Shown here: positions 9,116 through 18,100 of the stretch, in pieces
How the letters are laid out: each line of letters opens with the position of its first letter
Position numbering within the stretch: the stretch's first letter is position 1
Assembly (NCBI RefSeq): GCF_033708015.1
Contig: NZ_CP137920.1
Coordinates: forward strand, 2,976,001 to 3,040,000
DNA length: 64,000 bases
DNA from: Proteus vulgaris
GTDB lineage: Bacteria; Pseudomonadota; Gammaproteobacteria; Enterobacterales; Enterobacteriaceae
Direction of reading: 5' to 3'
Position numbers and translations under genes: made by a program
The notes under the pieces: generated by a model
The model's database searches: none
The model's input: only the letters and a program-made list of their open reading frames with translations
Told to the model about the DNA's origin: nothing

Positions 9116-9508
9116 CTACTTTTGCAATAACGCCACAATGCTACGGTTAGCAGGCGGAAAATCATCAGCATTTAACGATCTAATAGATGTCCACTTAAAT
9201 TCTTGCCCTTCTTTGCCATAAGGCTCATTATCCCATTTCGTTACTAAGAAAAAAGATAAAGTAATGTGTCGATCTGGAAAATCATGCTCAACGGTTTCAA
9301 AAAGTGAGCATTGCGTTACATCAATACCGATTTCTTCTTGTAACTCACGGACTAGCGCCTGCTCTGGCGTCTCTTTATCTTCTAATTTTCCCCCAGGAAA
9401 TTCCCAAAATCCGCCCATATGTGATTTTAGAGGACGTTGGGTGATAAAGACATTATTGTGTTGATCACAAATAATACCCGCAGCAATATGTAGCTTCTTT
9501 TTATCCAT
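9116..9508 (-). CDS. mutT: 8-oxo-dGTP diphosphatase MutT
   Basis: Sanitises the nucleotide pool by hydrolysing 8-oxo-dGTP, preventing A:T to C:G transversions. It carries the Nudix box GGKLEDKETPEQALVRELQE followed by EIGI, and the FPDRHITL and NADDFPPAN segments of enterobacterial MutT. The frame can begin at a TTG (9517), but the ATG at 9508 gives MDKKKLHIAAGII, matching the family start and a 130-aa protein. In E. coli mutT is the third gene of secM-secA-mutT. Here it stands alone with tnaB upstream, so it must have its own promoter. TATAAT sequences occur at 9537-9542 and 9556-9561 on its strand. Confidence 0.95.
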   Translation of the reverse strand: MDKKKLHIAAGIICDQHNNVFITQRPLKSHMGGFWEFPGGKLEDKETPEQALVRELQEEIGIDVTQCSLFETVEHDFPDRHITLSFFLVTKWDNEPYGKEGQEFKWTSIRSLNADDFPPANRSIVALLQK

Positions 9509-9633
9509 TATAGACAACCTATTGAATAGTCACGTCATTATAACAACTTAACGTTATTATAACGTATATCCAATGGTGCTACTCTGGTTTTCTTTCCCTG
9601 ACTATCTGGATTAATTCACGATAACTCGATTAA

Positions 9634-10884
9634 TTAACCATAAATAGGTAAGAATCCGAACTGTGCTAATGTTTGGCAAATAATCCCTACGGCACCAAAA
9701 GTGATAACAGCATAAATTAATCCTTTACCTCCCCACACTTTGAAGCCTGAATTTGGAAATTTCTCACGTGCTTTAAGTGCCATAACCGCAGGACAAATAA
9801 TTGCCCATACACATGCTGCTGTTCCTGCGTAAGCAATCGCAATTAAGAAACCATTAGGGAAAAGTAAACATAATAGTAAAGGTGGAGTGAAACATAAAAC
9901 GCCCGATTTTAAACGCCCTGTTTTATTATCTTCAAATTTTAGTGATGCTAAAATATAGTCAAATAGACCAATCGCTACCCCTAAAAATGAACAGAATACA
10001 GCACTAATAGAAAACCATAATAAAAAGCCTTCAATATATTTACTATTTAATACAGTGTATAACGAATCAACAAAGGCATCTAAGTTACCGCCCTTTTGGA
10101 TAATCGTAATAAATTGCTCACGAGGTAAATTCCCCATGGTGCCAATCATCCAAAGTAAATAAATTACCAGCGCTAACACACAACCAATAATACAACTTTT
10201 TACAACTTTTCTTTCATTTTCATGATAAAGCTTATAAAGGCTACAAACATTACCATGATAACCAAAAGAAGTTATAGCATAAGGGATGATGATAAAAATA
10301 AAAGGATAAAGATATAATTGGCTTTTACCTTCAAAAGTTGCAGTAAATAATAAATCACCTCTCGCTTTAAAAAATAAGCCCGAGAATGCTAATACAAATA
10401 GAACAATCTTAATAAATAAAAATATTGAGGTTAAACGGCTAGCACAAGCGCCTCCCCACCATATTGTCGCCCCAAGTACTATGGTAAAGACAAAGAAGAT
10501 CACTCTCAGATTTAAATTAAAACCATATAATGATGAAGCTTCATAAATAATCGACCCCGCAGCAGAGATATAAGCATAAATTAATATATACAAAACAAAT
10601 ATCAAGGAGGCATTCGCGAGATAACACGCCCATTTAGGTAATAACTCTTTCGATATATGAAAATAATTTGTTCCTGCACCATATTTCGATATACATTCAA
10701 GAATATAAATTCCAGAATGAAACATAAAGAAGCAAACAATAAATAATATAAAGAGTGAGTTAATAAACCAAGCACCAGACATTATTGTTGGTAGGCTAAA
10801 CATTCCCGCACCGATCATGGCGCCACCCAACACAAATCCCCCTACAATAATTGAGGGTTCTTTATTTACTGACTTATTTTCCAT
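9634..10884 (-). CDS. tnaB: Low-affinity tryptophan permease TnaB
   Basis: Inner-membrane proton-coupled importer of the HAAAP (aromatic amino acid) family that brings tryptophan to tryptophanase. The 416-aa product has about 11 hydrophobic segments, and the N-terminal GGAMIGAGMFSLP and internal YAITSFGYHGN motifs match TnaB and Mtr. The frame is open from 10938, but ATG 10884 (MENKSVNKEPSII) has a good ribosome site (AAGGA about 8 bases upstream). The longer version would start inside the tnaA-tnaB hairpin. It lies downstream of tnaA, as in other tna operons. Confidence 0.93.
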   Translation of the reverse strand: MENKSVNKEPSIIVGGFVLGGAMIGAGMFSLPTIMSGAWFINSLFILFIVCFFMFHSGIYILECISKYGAGTNYFHISKELLPKWACYLANASLIFVLYILIYAYISAAGSIIYEASSLYGFNLNLRVIFFVFTIVLGATIWWGGACASRLTSIFLFIKIVLFVLAFSGLFFKARGDLLFTATFEGKSQLYLYPFIFIIIPYAITSFGYHGNVCSLYKLYHENERKVVKSCIIGCVLALVIYLLWMIGTMGNLPREQFITIIQKGGNLDAFVDSLYTVLNSKYIEGFLLWFSISAVFCSFLGVAIGLFDYILASLKFEDNKTGRLKSGVLCFTPPLLLCLLFPNGFLIAIAYAGTAACVWAIICPAVMALKAREKFPNSGFKVWGGKGLIYAVITFGAVGIICQTLAQFGFLPIYG

Positions 10885-10913
10885 TTTTTTAGTCCTTACT
10901 GAAATAAGGATAG

Positions 10914-10936
10914 GGCTCTCGCATTGCACGAGAGCC
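10914..10936 (-). other. Intercistronic hairpin between tnaA and tnaB
   Basis: GGCTCTCG (10914-10921) and CGAGAGCC (10929-10936) make a GC-rich 8-bp stem with a 7-base loop. There is no T-run. It probably adjusts stability or read-through between the tnaA and tnaB portions of the message. Confidence 0.7.
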
Positions 10937-10957
10937 ATTATTATTGTGGAGTATTAT

Positions 10958-12361
10958 TTATTTGATAGGTTTTAATCTAGCAGTAAAGTGTCTTAATACA
11001 GGTGGTTCATATTCGAACTCAAGACCTTTAAGCGTTTTAAATTTATCTTTTAAGCCAATAAGTGCATCAGCAATATAATCCATATGGTCGTTAGTATAGA
11101 CGCGACGTGCAATGGTTAAACGCATAAATTCCATATCTGCGTGTTTTTGTTCACCCGTTGCAGGATCACGACCTAATAAGAACGAACCAATTTCAACAGC
11201 ACGGACACCAGACTCTAAGTAAAGTGCGTTAATGACAGCTTGAGCTGGGAATTGATCACCTGGGATATGTGGCACTAATTTTTTACAGTCGACGAAAACA
11301 GCATGTCCACCAGTAGGGTATTGAATTGGAATACCCCCTTCGCGTAGACGATCGCCCAAATATTGAACCTGACCAATACGATAATGCAGATACTCTTCTT
11401 CAGTACCTTCCTCTAAACCTTGTACCATTGCAGCCATATCTCGACCCGCTAAACCACCATAGGTAACAAAGCCTTCCATTGGTACACAGCGTTGTCTTGC
11501 TAATGTGAATACTTCTTCATTATCTCGAATTGAGACTAAACCACCGATATTTAATAGCGGATCTTTCTTCGCTGACATTGTTAATGCGTCAGCATATTTA
11601 TACATATCTAAAATAATTTCTTTTATCGTTGCATTTTTATATTTAGGATCACGTTGTTTAATGAAATACGCATTTTCACAATAACGCGCTGAGTCCATAA
11701 CAACAAAAATACCGTGTTGTTTTGCGATTTCGTAAACTTCTCTTAAATTATCCATTGAAACAGGCTGACCACCAGCACTATTACAAGTCACAGTTGAAAC
11801 AATGGCAACAACGTTATCTGCACCATATTTAGCAATATTGTCTTTTAATTTAGCAATATCAAAATTGCCTTTCCAATCATCATAGGTTTCTGAATCAAAT
11901 GCTTTTTCAGTCACAATATTAATTGCTTTACAGCCATTTAATTCAACGTGAGCGGCTGTTGTATCAAAATGGAAGTTAGAAATGAATACAGGATTTTTCG
12001 CTTTTCCATCTTTTTGTTTATATTTTAATAATACAGGGAAAAGAATATTTTCAGCACCGCGTCCTTGGTGAGCTGGAATAATATAATCGTAGTTAAATAA
12101 CTCTTTGGCTTTATCTTTCAAATCATAATAGTTTCTTGAACCTGCATAAGCTTCATCACCTGTTATCATTGCTGCCCACTGGCGATCACTCATTGCGTTA
12201 GTACCAGAGTCTGTTAATAAATCAATATAAACAGCATGACTTGGTAATAAGAATGGGTTATATCCTGCTTCTTTTAATGCAGCTTCACGTTCTTCTCTTG
12301 AAGGAACACGAATTTTTTCTACCATTTTAATACGGAATGGTTCTACGATTCTTTTAGCCAT
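10958..12361 (-). CDS. tnaA: Tryptophanase (tryptophan indole-lyase)
   Basis: PLP enzyme that cleaves tryptophan to indole, pyruvate and ammonia. The 467-aa product reads almost identically to the structurally known P. vulgaris tryptophanase. The PLP-binding lysine is Lys266 in [13 protein letters not shown]. The tryptophanase-type [16 protein letters not shown] and [15 protein letters not shown] segments separate it from tyrosine phenol-lyase. A ribosome site (AAAGGTATTATC) precedes the ATG. It is preceded by the tnaC leader gene and a CRP-like site, so induction by tryptophan and catabolite control are expected. Its presence makes the organism indole-positive, which excludes typical P. mirabilis. 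Confidence 0.98.
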   Translation of the reverse strand: MAKRIVEPFRIKMVEKIRVPSREEREAALKEAGYNPFLLPSHAVYIDLLTDSGTNAMSDRQWAAMITGDEAYAGSRNYYDLKDKAKELFNYDYIIPAHQGRGAENILFPVLLKYKQKDGKAKNPVFISNFHFDTTAAHVELNGCKAINIVTEKAFDSETYDDWKGNFDIAKLKDNIAKYGADNVVAIVSTVTCNSAGGQPVSMDNLREVYEIAKQHGIFVVMDSARYCENAYFIKQRDPKYKNATIKEIILDMYKYADALTMSAKKDPLLNIGGLVSIRDNEEVFTLARQRCVPMEGFVTYGGLAGRDMAAMVQGLEEGTEEEYLHYRIGQVQYLGDRLREGGIPIQYPTGGHAVFVDCKKLVPHIPGDQFPAQAVINALYLESGVRAVEIGSFLLGRDPATGEQKHADMEFMRLTIARRVYTNDHMDYIADALIGLKDKFKTLKGLEFEYEPPVLRHFTARLKPIK

Positions 12362-12475
12362 GATAATACCTTTAATATAAATTAAATAATGAAATTAGAA
12401 TAAATAAAATAATCTTCCCATTTTAATTAAATGGAAAAAGAGTATTAAATTATTTGGGATGGTTATAAAAAAGGA

Positions 12476-12580
12476 TTATTTTTCAGGAAAGAAGAAGGCG
12501 AGTTCAGAATCAATATTAAACCATTTCTTCAATCTGAAGAAACCTCTTAATATTATCAAAACATTAAATGATGAGAACAT
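12476..12580 (-). CDS. tnaC: Tryptophanase operon leader peptide TnaC
   Basis: This 34-codon leader gene lies 114 bases upstream of tnaA on the same strand, with an AAGGG ribosome site. The translation starts MFSSFNVLIILRGFF and continues through RLKKWFNIDSELAFFFPEK to a TAA stop. The single tryptophan is residue 20, followed by FNID, as in the Proteus TnaC and like the E. coli W-F-N-I-D core. By analogy, in high tryptophan the nascent peptide stalls the ribosome at its stop codon and prevents early Rho-dependent termination in the leader, so tnaAB are transcribed. Confidence 0.93.
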   Translation of the reverse strand: MFSSFNVLIILRGFFRLKKWFNIDSELAFFFPEK

Positions 12581-13411
12581 ACTTTAACCCTTATAGTCAG
12601 GAAATAGTACAATTTATGCGTTAATTTATATAACAGTTAAACACAATTAGTAATATAACAATAGTATATTTTGGACAAAAATCACACTATTCATAATAAA
12701 TGATATATTAACGTGATCGCTATCACTTATTTCAATATTTAATAAAATATTTTTTATAACTTAAATTTTTATTGATACCATAAAGTGGTAATACATATAT
12801 TTATATTGCATTTATCATAGAATAAAAACGCACTGTAAATAACCATGGTTTTTATAATGATTAATAATTTAACAATAAGACGCTAATCTTTTTACTTTTC
12901 CATTACCTGTTTTATTCATTAAAACAAAATAATAATTCATGAAATATTTATTTCATAATAAAACATTAATAAACTTATAAATAACAAATGAAAAGCTAAT
13001 TTAAACTCTGCTTTTTTTATATCTTCGAATATCCTCTCATTATTTATTTTCTCTTTATAAAAAATGAAAAAAACGCAATTAACATGGCTAAATTGATGGT
13101 AGTTTAAGCAAGATAAAAAATAACACATGAGATTATAACTATAAAAATCAATACACTAGACATCATTTAAATAAATCATTTGTTTGAGTAATGATATTTG
13201 AGATATCAATCATTTTAGTTATGTCGTTATTTAATATCGAGAGAAATAAAAATTTCTCTTTATTTCATCGATTTTTAATTTCTTTTCATATTGAGAGTAG
13301 CCGGTATTTATTATTCTGAAATTAACGATAATATAAAAACATTAATTATTACCTATCTATATTTAAACAATATTATTTATATTTGAATTAATACCTTTAT
13401 ATTGAGGTAAA
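12581..13411. other. Divergent control region between tnaC and hpmB
   Basis: This is 831 bases of very AT-rich DNA. The tna side holds the CRP-like site. The hpm side holds a dyad TGATAT-N5-ATATCA (13192-13208) and an 8-bp hairpin AGAGAAAT-AAAA-ATTTCTCT (13240-13259). Only weak ORFs occur (for example 12937-13128 on the minus strand), with low-complexity translations, and I do not accept them. The composition resembles H-NS-silenced promoter regions, but this is inference. Confidence 0.6.
12712..12727. promoter_or_regulatory. Probable CRP site of the tna operon
   Basis: CGTGA-TCGCTA-TCACT closely resembles the CRP consensus TGTGA-N6-TCACA. It lies 132 bases upstream of tnaC, a position suited to activation of the tna promoter by cAMP-CRP as in E. 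coli. Confidence 0.75.
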
Positions 13412-15097
13412 ATGAGAAAAAAAGTTATTTTATTAACACTATTAAGTAGTTTTTCAGCCAGTGGATTAACAGCAAATGATGCCGGTTATTTAGGTTCGAT
13501 GGGAGAATCGCGGCGCGCATTACAAGATAGTCAACGTGAAATAAATCAACTTATTGAACAAAATCGCTATCAACAACTTCAAGAAAATGTATTAGAGGTT
13601 TCACCTACCCCCACACTTATTACTGAATCAAAACATTGTTTACCTATTAATGGCGTTTACATTCAAGGAATTACTTTACTTAATGACAAAGATCTTGATT
13701 CTTTAACGCCATTGCCAGAGCAATGTATAAAAAGTGCTGACGTTAACCGTTTAGTCAAAGAGTTAACTCAACGCTACCTTCAGCATGGTTATATCACAGC
13801 CAGAGTCCAATTTTTACGCCCAAATCAAGAGCAACAACTTGGGTTGTATGTTATTGAAGGTTTTATTGAAAAAATAGAAGGTGGTGATCGAGGCGTTAAC
13901 ACTGCGTTACTTTTCCCTCATATTGAAGGAGAGCCTCTTAAACTTTCAAAATTGGACCAAGGACTCGATCAAGCAAACCGCTTACAATCGAATAAAGTGA
14001 AACTCGATATATTGCCTGGTACGCAATTAGGTGGCTCTATTATTCAGCTAACCAATCAGCGGCAAGCACCATGGCACATAAATATTTCAAGTGATAATTA
14101 TGGACAAAAAAACTCAGGACGCTGGTTAGTTCGAACAAATGCAAGCTTAGACAGCCCATTAGGGTTATCTGATTTTGTTAGCTTAAATGCCAACATTACC
14201 ACTGATAATCCCAATACACGTTTTAATCATGCTTATACCCTACTCTATTCTTTACCTTATGGCGCATTGACATTCAGTACGTTTGGTAGCTATTCCGAGT
14301 ATGAATTTCATCAAGCATTACAAACACGTACTGTGCGTTTATCGGGTGATACCACACAAGTTGGTTTAAGGGGTGATTACGCTTTTTATCGTAGTCAAAA
14401 ACAGATTGATACCTTAAATATACAGGTAACACATAAAAGAATACGTAACTATTTCAGCCAAATCCGCCTTGACCTAAGTAGCCCTGCACTTACAACGGTA
14501 GAGCTAGGCGTTAACCATTTACACATTATTCCAAGTGGTGTCATCAGCATTAATTTAAGTGCTGAGAAAGCCATTGGTTGGTTTGGTGCAGACGGATCAC
14601 CTCATGTTACGAATAGCAATGGTAATGACTATCGCTTTACAAAAGTTAAGCTTTTTGCCAATTGGCAACACCGTTTTGCACTCTCAAATTCTACATTTTT
14701 ATTCAATAGCGCCTTATTGGGTCAATATAGTCCTGATAGTTTACCCGGTGTGGAATGGCTTAGTTTAACGGATAAAAACGCCCTTCGAGGCTTTGATAAA
14801 AGCACGCTATCTGGCGATAACGGTGGCTATTTGCGTAATACGCTTTCTTATCCTTATCGAATAAATACATTTTCAATCACCCCTCGAATTGGTCTTGATG
14901 TGGGCCGAGTTCAACAACATGGCAACTCTGAAGGATGGCGTAGTGGCTATGGGCTAAGTTCGGGCTTAAACCTCCAATATCAAAAAGCACAATTCGATCT
15001 TGAAGTTGCTAAGGGACATTTACTTTACAACCAAACGAATTCCAATAAAACCAAAGACCCTACTCAAGTGTTAGTTAGATTTTCATATTTATTTTGA
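13412..15097 (+). CDS. hpmB: Haemolysin activation/secretion protein HpmB (TpsB family)
   Basis: Outer-membrane partner of a two-partner (type Vb) secretion system. It recognises the HpmA secretion domain, exports it and activates it. The 561-aa length equals Proteus HpmB. A signal peptide (cleavage expected after SFSASGLTA) is followed by an N-terminal helix region, POTRA domains at about residues 75-215, and a beta-barrel of alternating hydrophobic strands ending in the aromatic terminus VRFSYLF. The family motif LRGF is present in NALRGFDKSTLSGDNG. A ribosome site (GAGGTAAA) precedes the ATG. hpmA follows after 33 bases, so the two are one operon. Confidence 0.95.
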   Translation: MRKKVILLTLLSSFSASGLTANDAGYLGSMGESRRALQDSQREINQLIEQNRYQQLQENVLEVSPTPTLITESKHCLPINGVYIQGITLLNDKDLDSLTPLPEQCIKSADVNRLVKELTQRYLQHGYITARVQFLRPNQEQQLGLYVIEGFIEKIEGGDRGVNTALLFPHIEGEPLKLSKLDQGLDQANRLQSNKVKLDILPGTQLGGSIIQLTNQRQAPWHINISSDNYGQKNSGRWLVRTNASLDSPLGLSDFVSLNANITTDNPNTRFNHAYTLLYSLPYGALTFSTFGSYSEYEFHQALQTRTVRLSGDTTQVGLRGDYAFYRSQKQIDTLNIQVTHKRIRNYFSQIRLDLSSPALTTVELGVNHLHIIPSGVISINLSAEKAIGWFGADGSPHVTNSNGNDYRFTKVKLFANWQHRFALSNSTFLFNSALLGQYSPDSLPGVEWLSLTDKNALRGFDKSTLSGDNGGYLRNTLSYPYRINTFSITPRIGLDVGRVQQHGNSEGWRSGYGLSSGLNLQYQKAQFDLEVAKGHLLYNQTNSNKTKDPTQVLVRFSYLF

Positions 15098-15130
15098 TTC
15101 ACACTCATAGCAATAAACGGAGAAAACTCT

Positions 15131-18100
15131 ATGAAATCAAAAAACTTCAAGCTCTCTCCTTCGGGTAGGCTTGCTGCATCGTTAGCGATTATTTTCGTAT
15201 CACTAAATGCATATGCTGGCGGTATTATTCCTGATGCGGGCAATCAAGGACCGAATGTTTCATCAGTTAATGGTGGCACTCAAGTCATTAATATCGTTAC
15301 GCCCAACAGCGAAGGTATTTCTCATAACCAATATCAAGACTTTAATGTAGGCAAACCAGGCGCTGTTTTTAACAACGCTTTAGAGGCAGGACAATCACAA
15401 CTTGCTGGGCAGCTAAACGCCAACAGTAACTTGAATGGACAAGCTGCTTCTTTAATTTTAAATGAAGTTGTTAGTCGTAACCCTTCATTCTTATTAGGTC
15501 AGCAAGAAGTTTTTGGTATAGCAGCGGAATATGTACTTTCTAACCCAAATGGTATTACCTGTGATGGATGCGGTTTTATCAATACTAGTCGCTCTTCTTT
15601 GGTTGTAGGTAATCCACTATTTGAAAATGGTGAGTTAAAAGGTTATAGCACGCTCAATAATACGAATTTGCTTTCTATTGGTAAAAACGGGTTACTCGCC
15701 CCCGGTCTTTTGGATTTAATTGCACCTCGGATTGATAGCAGAGGAAAAATAACAGCTGCAGAAATTTCTGCATTAACGGGTCAAAATACGTTTTCTCAAC
15801 GTTTTGATATTCTTTCATCACAAAAACCTGCGTCAGCCTTAGATAGTTATTTCTTTGGTAGTATGCAATCGGGCCGTATTCGTATCATTAATACAGCTGA
15901 AGGGAGTGGTGTAAAATTAACGGGTAAATTTGTTTCTGATAACGAATTAACTGTCAAAGCAGACAATATTCAAACGGATAGTCAAGTTCGTTATGACAGT
16001 TATGACAAAGACGGTAGTGAAAACTATCAAAATTATCGAGGTGGTATTGCTGTTAATAACAGTGGTTCAAGCCAAACTCTCACAAAAACAGAGTTAAAAG
16101 GTAAAAACATCACTTTAGTCGCTGATAATAAAAACCAAATCAAAGCCTCTGATTTAATGGGGGATGATATTTTATTACAAGGGGCTCATTTAACTGTTGA
16201 TGGCAAACAGTTACAGCAAAAAGACACGGATACTGATAATCGTTGGTTCTATTCTTGGCAATATGATGTCACTAAAGAAAAAGAGCAAGTACAACAAGTG
16301 GGTAGCCATATTGATGCCAAAAATAGTGCAACATTAACGGCCACTAAAGGCGATGTTACACTTGAAGGCGCCAACGTTAATGCGGGTAACACGCTAGCAA
16401 TTAATGCCAATAAAGATATTAATATCCATGGATTAATTGAGAAAGAAAATCGCAGCGAAAATGGCTATAAACGAAACCATACTTCGCGTTTAGAGACAGG
16501 TAGCTGGAGTAATAGCCATCAAACAGAAACCTTAAAAGCGAGTGAACTGACTGCCGGTAAAACGCTGGGCTTAAATGCTGAAGGCTCTGTTACCGCTCAA
16601 GGTGCAAAATTACATTCTAATGAGAATGTTGTCGTTAACGCTAAAGAAGATATCCATCTTAATATTCAAAATACCAACAATGATAAAACCATCACCGACA
16701 ATCATGTTGTTTGGGGAGGTATCGGCGGCGGTAATAATAAGAATAATAACAACAAACAAGAAGTCAGCCATTCAACACAATTAACGGCTGACGGACAGCT
16801 GTTACTTGCCGCAGATAACAGTGTCAAAATCACGGGTAGTCAAGTAAAAGGCAATCAAGGTGCCTTTGTTAAAACGACGCAAGGTGATGTTGTTATTGAT
16901 AATGCGATTAGCGAAACCATCACTAAAACAGATGAACGTACAGGTACCGCATTTAACATTACTAAAAATTCTCACAAGAATGAAACTAACCAACAGCATT
17001 CAACCGGTAGTGAATTAGTTTCTGATGCAGAATTAACCGTAGTGAGTGGCAAAAATGTCAATGTAATTGGCAGTTTAATTAAAAGTGCCGATGAATTAGG
17101 TATTAAGTCTTTAGGTGATATCAATGTTAAATCTGCACAGCAAACGACAAAAATCAATGATGAAAAAACATCATTAGAGATCACCGGTCATGCTAAAGAA
17201 GTTGAAGACAAGCAATATAGTGCAGGTTTTCATATCACTCATACATCCAATAAAAACAATAGCACTGAAACTGAACAAGTCGGATCGACGATTAGTGGTG
17301 GCAACGTTAAAGTTCAAGCGGATAAAGATGTCACTTTTGCTGGTTCTGATTTGAAAACAACAGCAGGTAATGCCACTATTTCTGGTGACAATATTGCTTT
17401 TGTTTCAACAGAAAACAAAAAAGAAACAGACAGTACAGATAGAACCATTTCAGGTGGTTTTAGCTATACGGGGGGGGTTGATAAAATCGGTAGTAAAGCT
17501 GATTTCCAATATGATAAACAGCATACAACAACTGAACTCACTAAAAATAAAGGTAGTGAAACTCAAGTTGCGGGTGATTTAACCATCACTGCAAACAATG
17601 ATGTAACGCATCAAGGTACATCACACAAAGTTGACGGTGCATATAAAGAATCCGGTGAAAATATCAATCACCTTGCTGCAAATGACAGTGCAACATCTCA
17701 AACAGACACCTTAAATATCGGTGTCGATGTGGGTGTCAATCTTGATTACAGTGGTGTTACTCAGCCAATTAAAAAAGCCGTTGAAGATGGTGTTGATGTC
17801 GCTAAACCTGATAGCAACAAAGGTATTGATAAAAAAGTAACCTTCAAAGATGCCATTAGTAATCTTGCTAACTTAAGTAACCTAGAAACACCGAATGTCG
17901 GCGTTGACGTCGGTATTAAAGGGGGGAGCAGCCAGAAATCACAAAGCGATAGCCAAGCGGTTTCAACATCCATTACTGCGGGTAAAATCAATTCTGATAG
18001 TAATAACAACTTGCATGACCAAAGTGCTCATTACCAATCCACACAAGGTGATGTATCACTAACCGCAAATACTCACACCAGTGAAGCAACTCAAAATAAA

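Noticed and set aside
10958..12361. Tyrosine phenol-lyase instead of tryptophanase
   Set aside because: Sequence, length and the upstream TnaC leader all fit tryptophanase.
12937..13128. 63-codon minus-strand ORF in the tna-hpm gap
   Set aside because: Low-complexity, Phe- and Ile-rich translation in AT-rich DNA, with no family resemblance.
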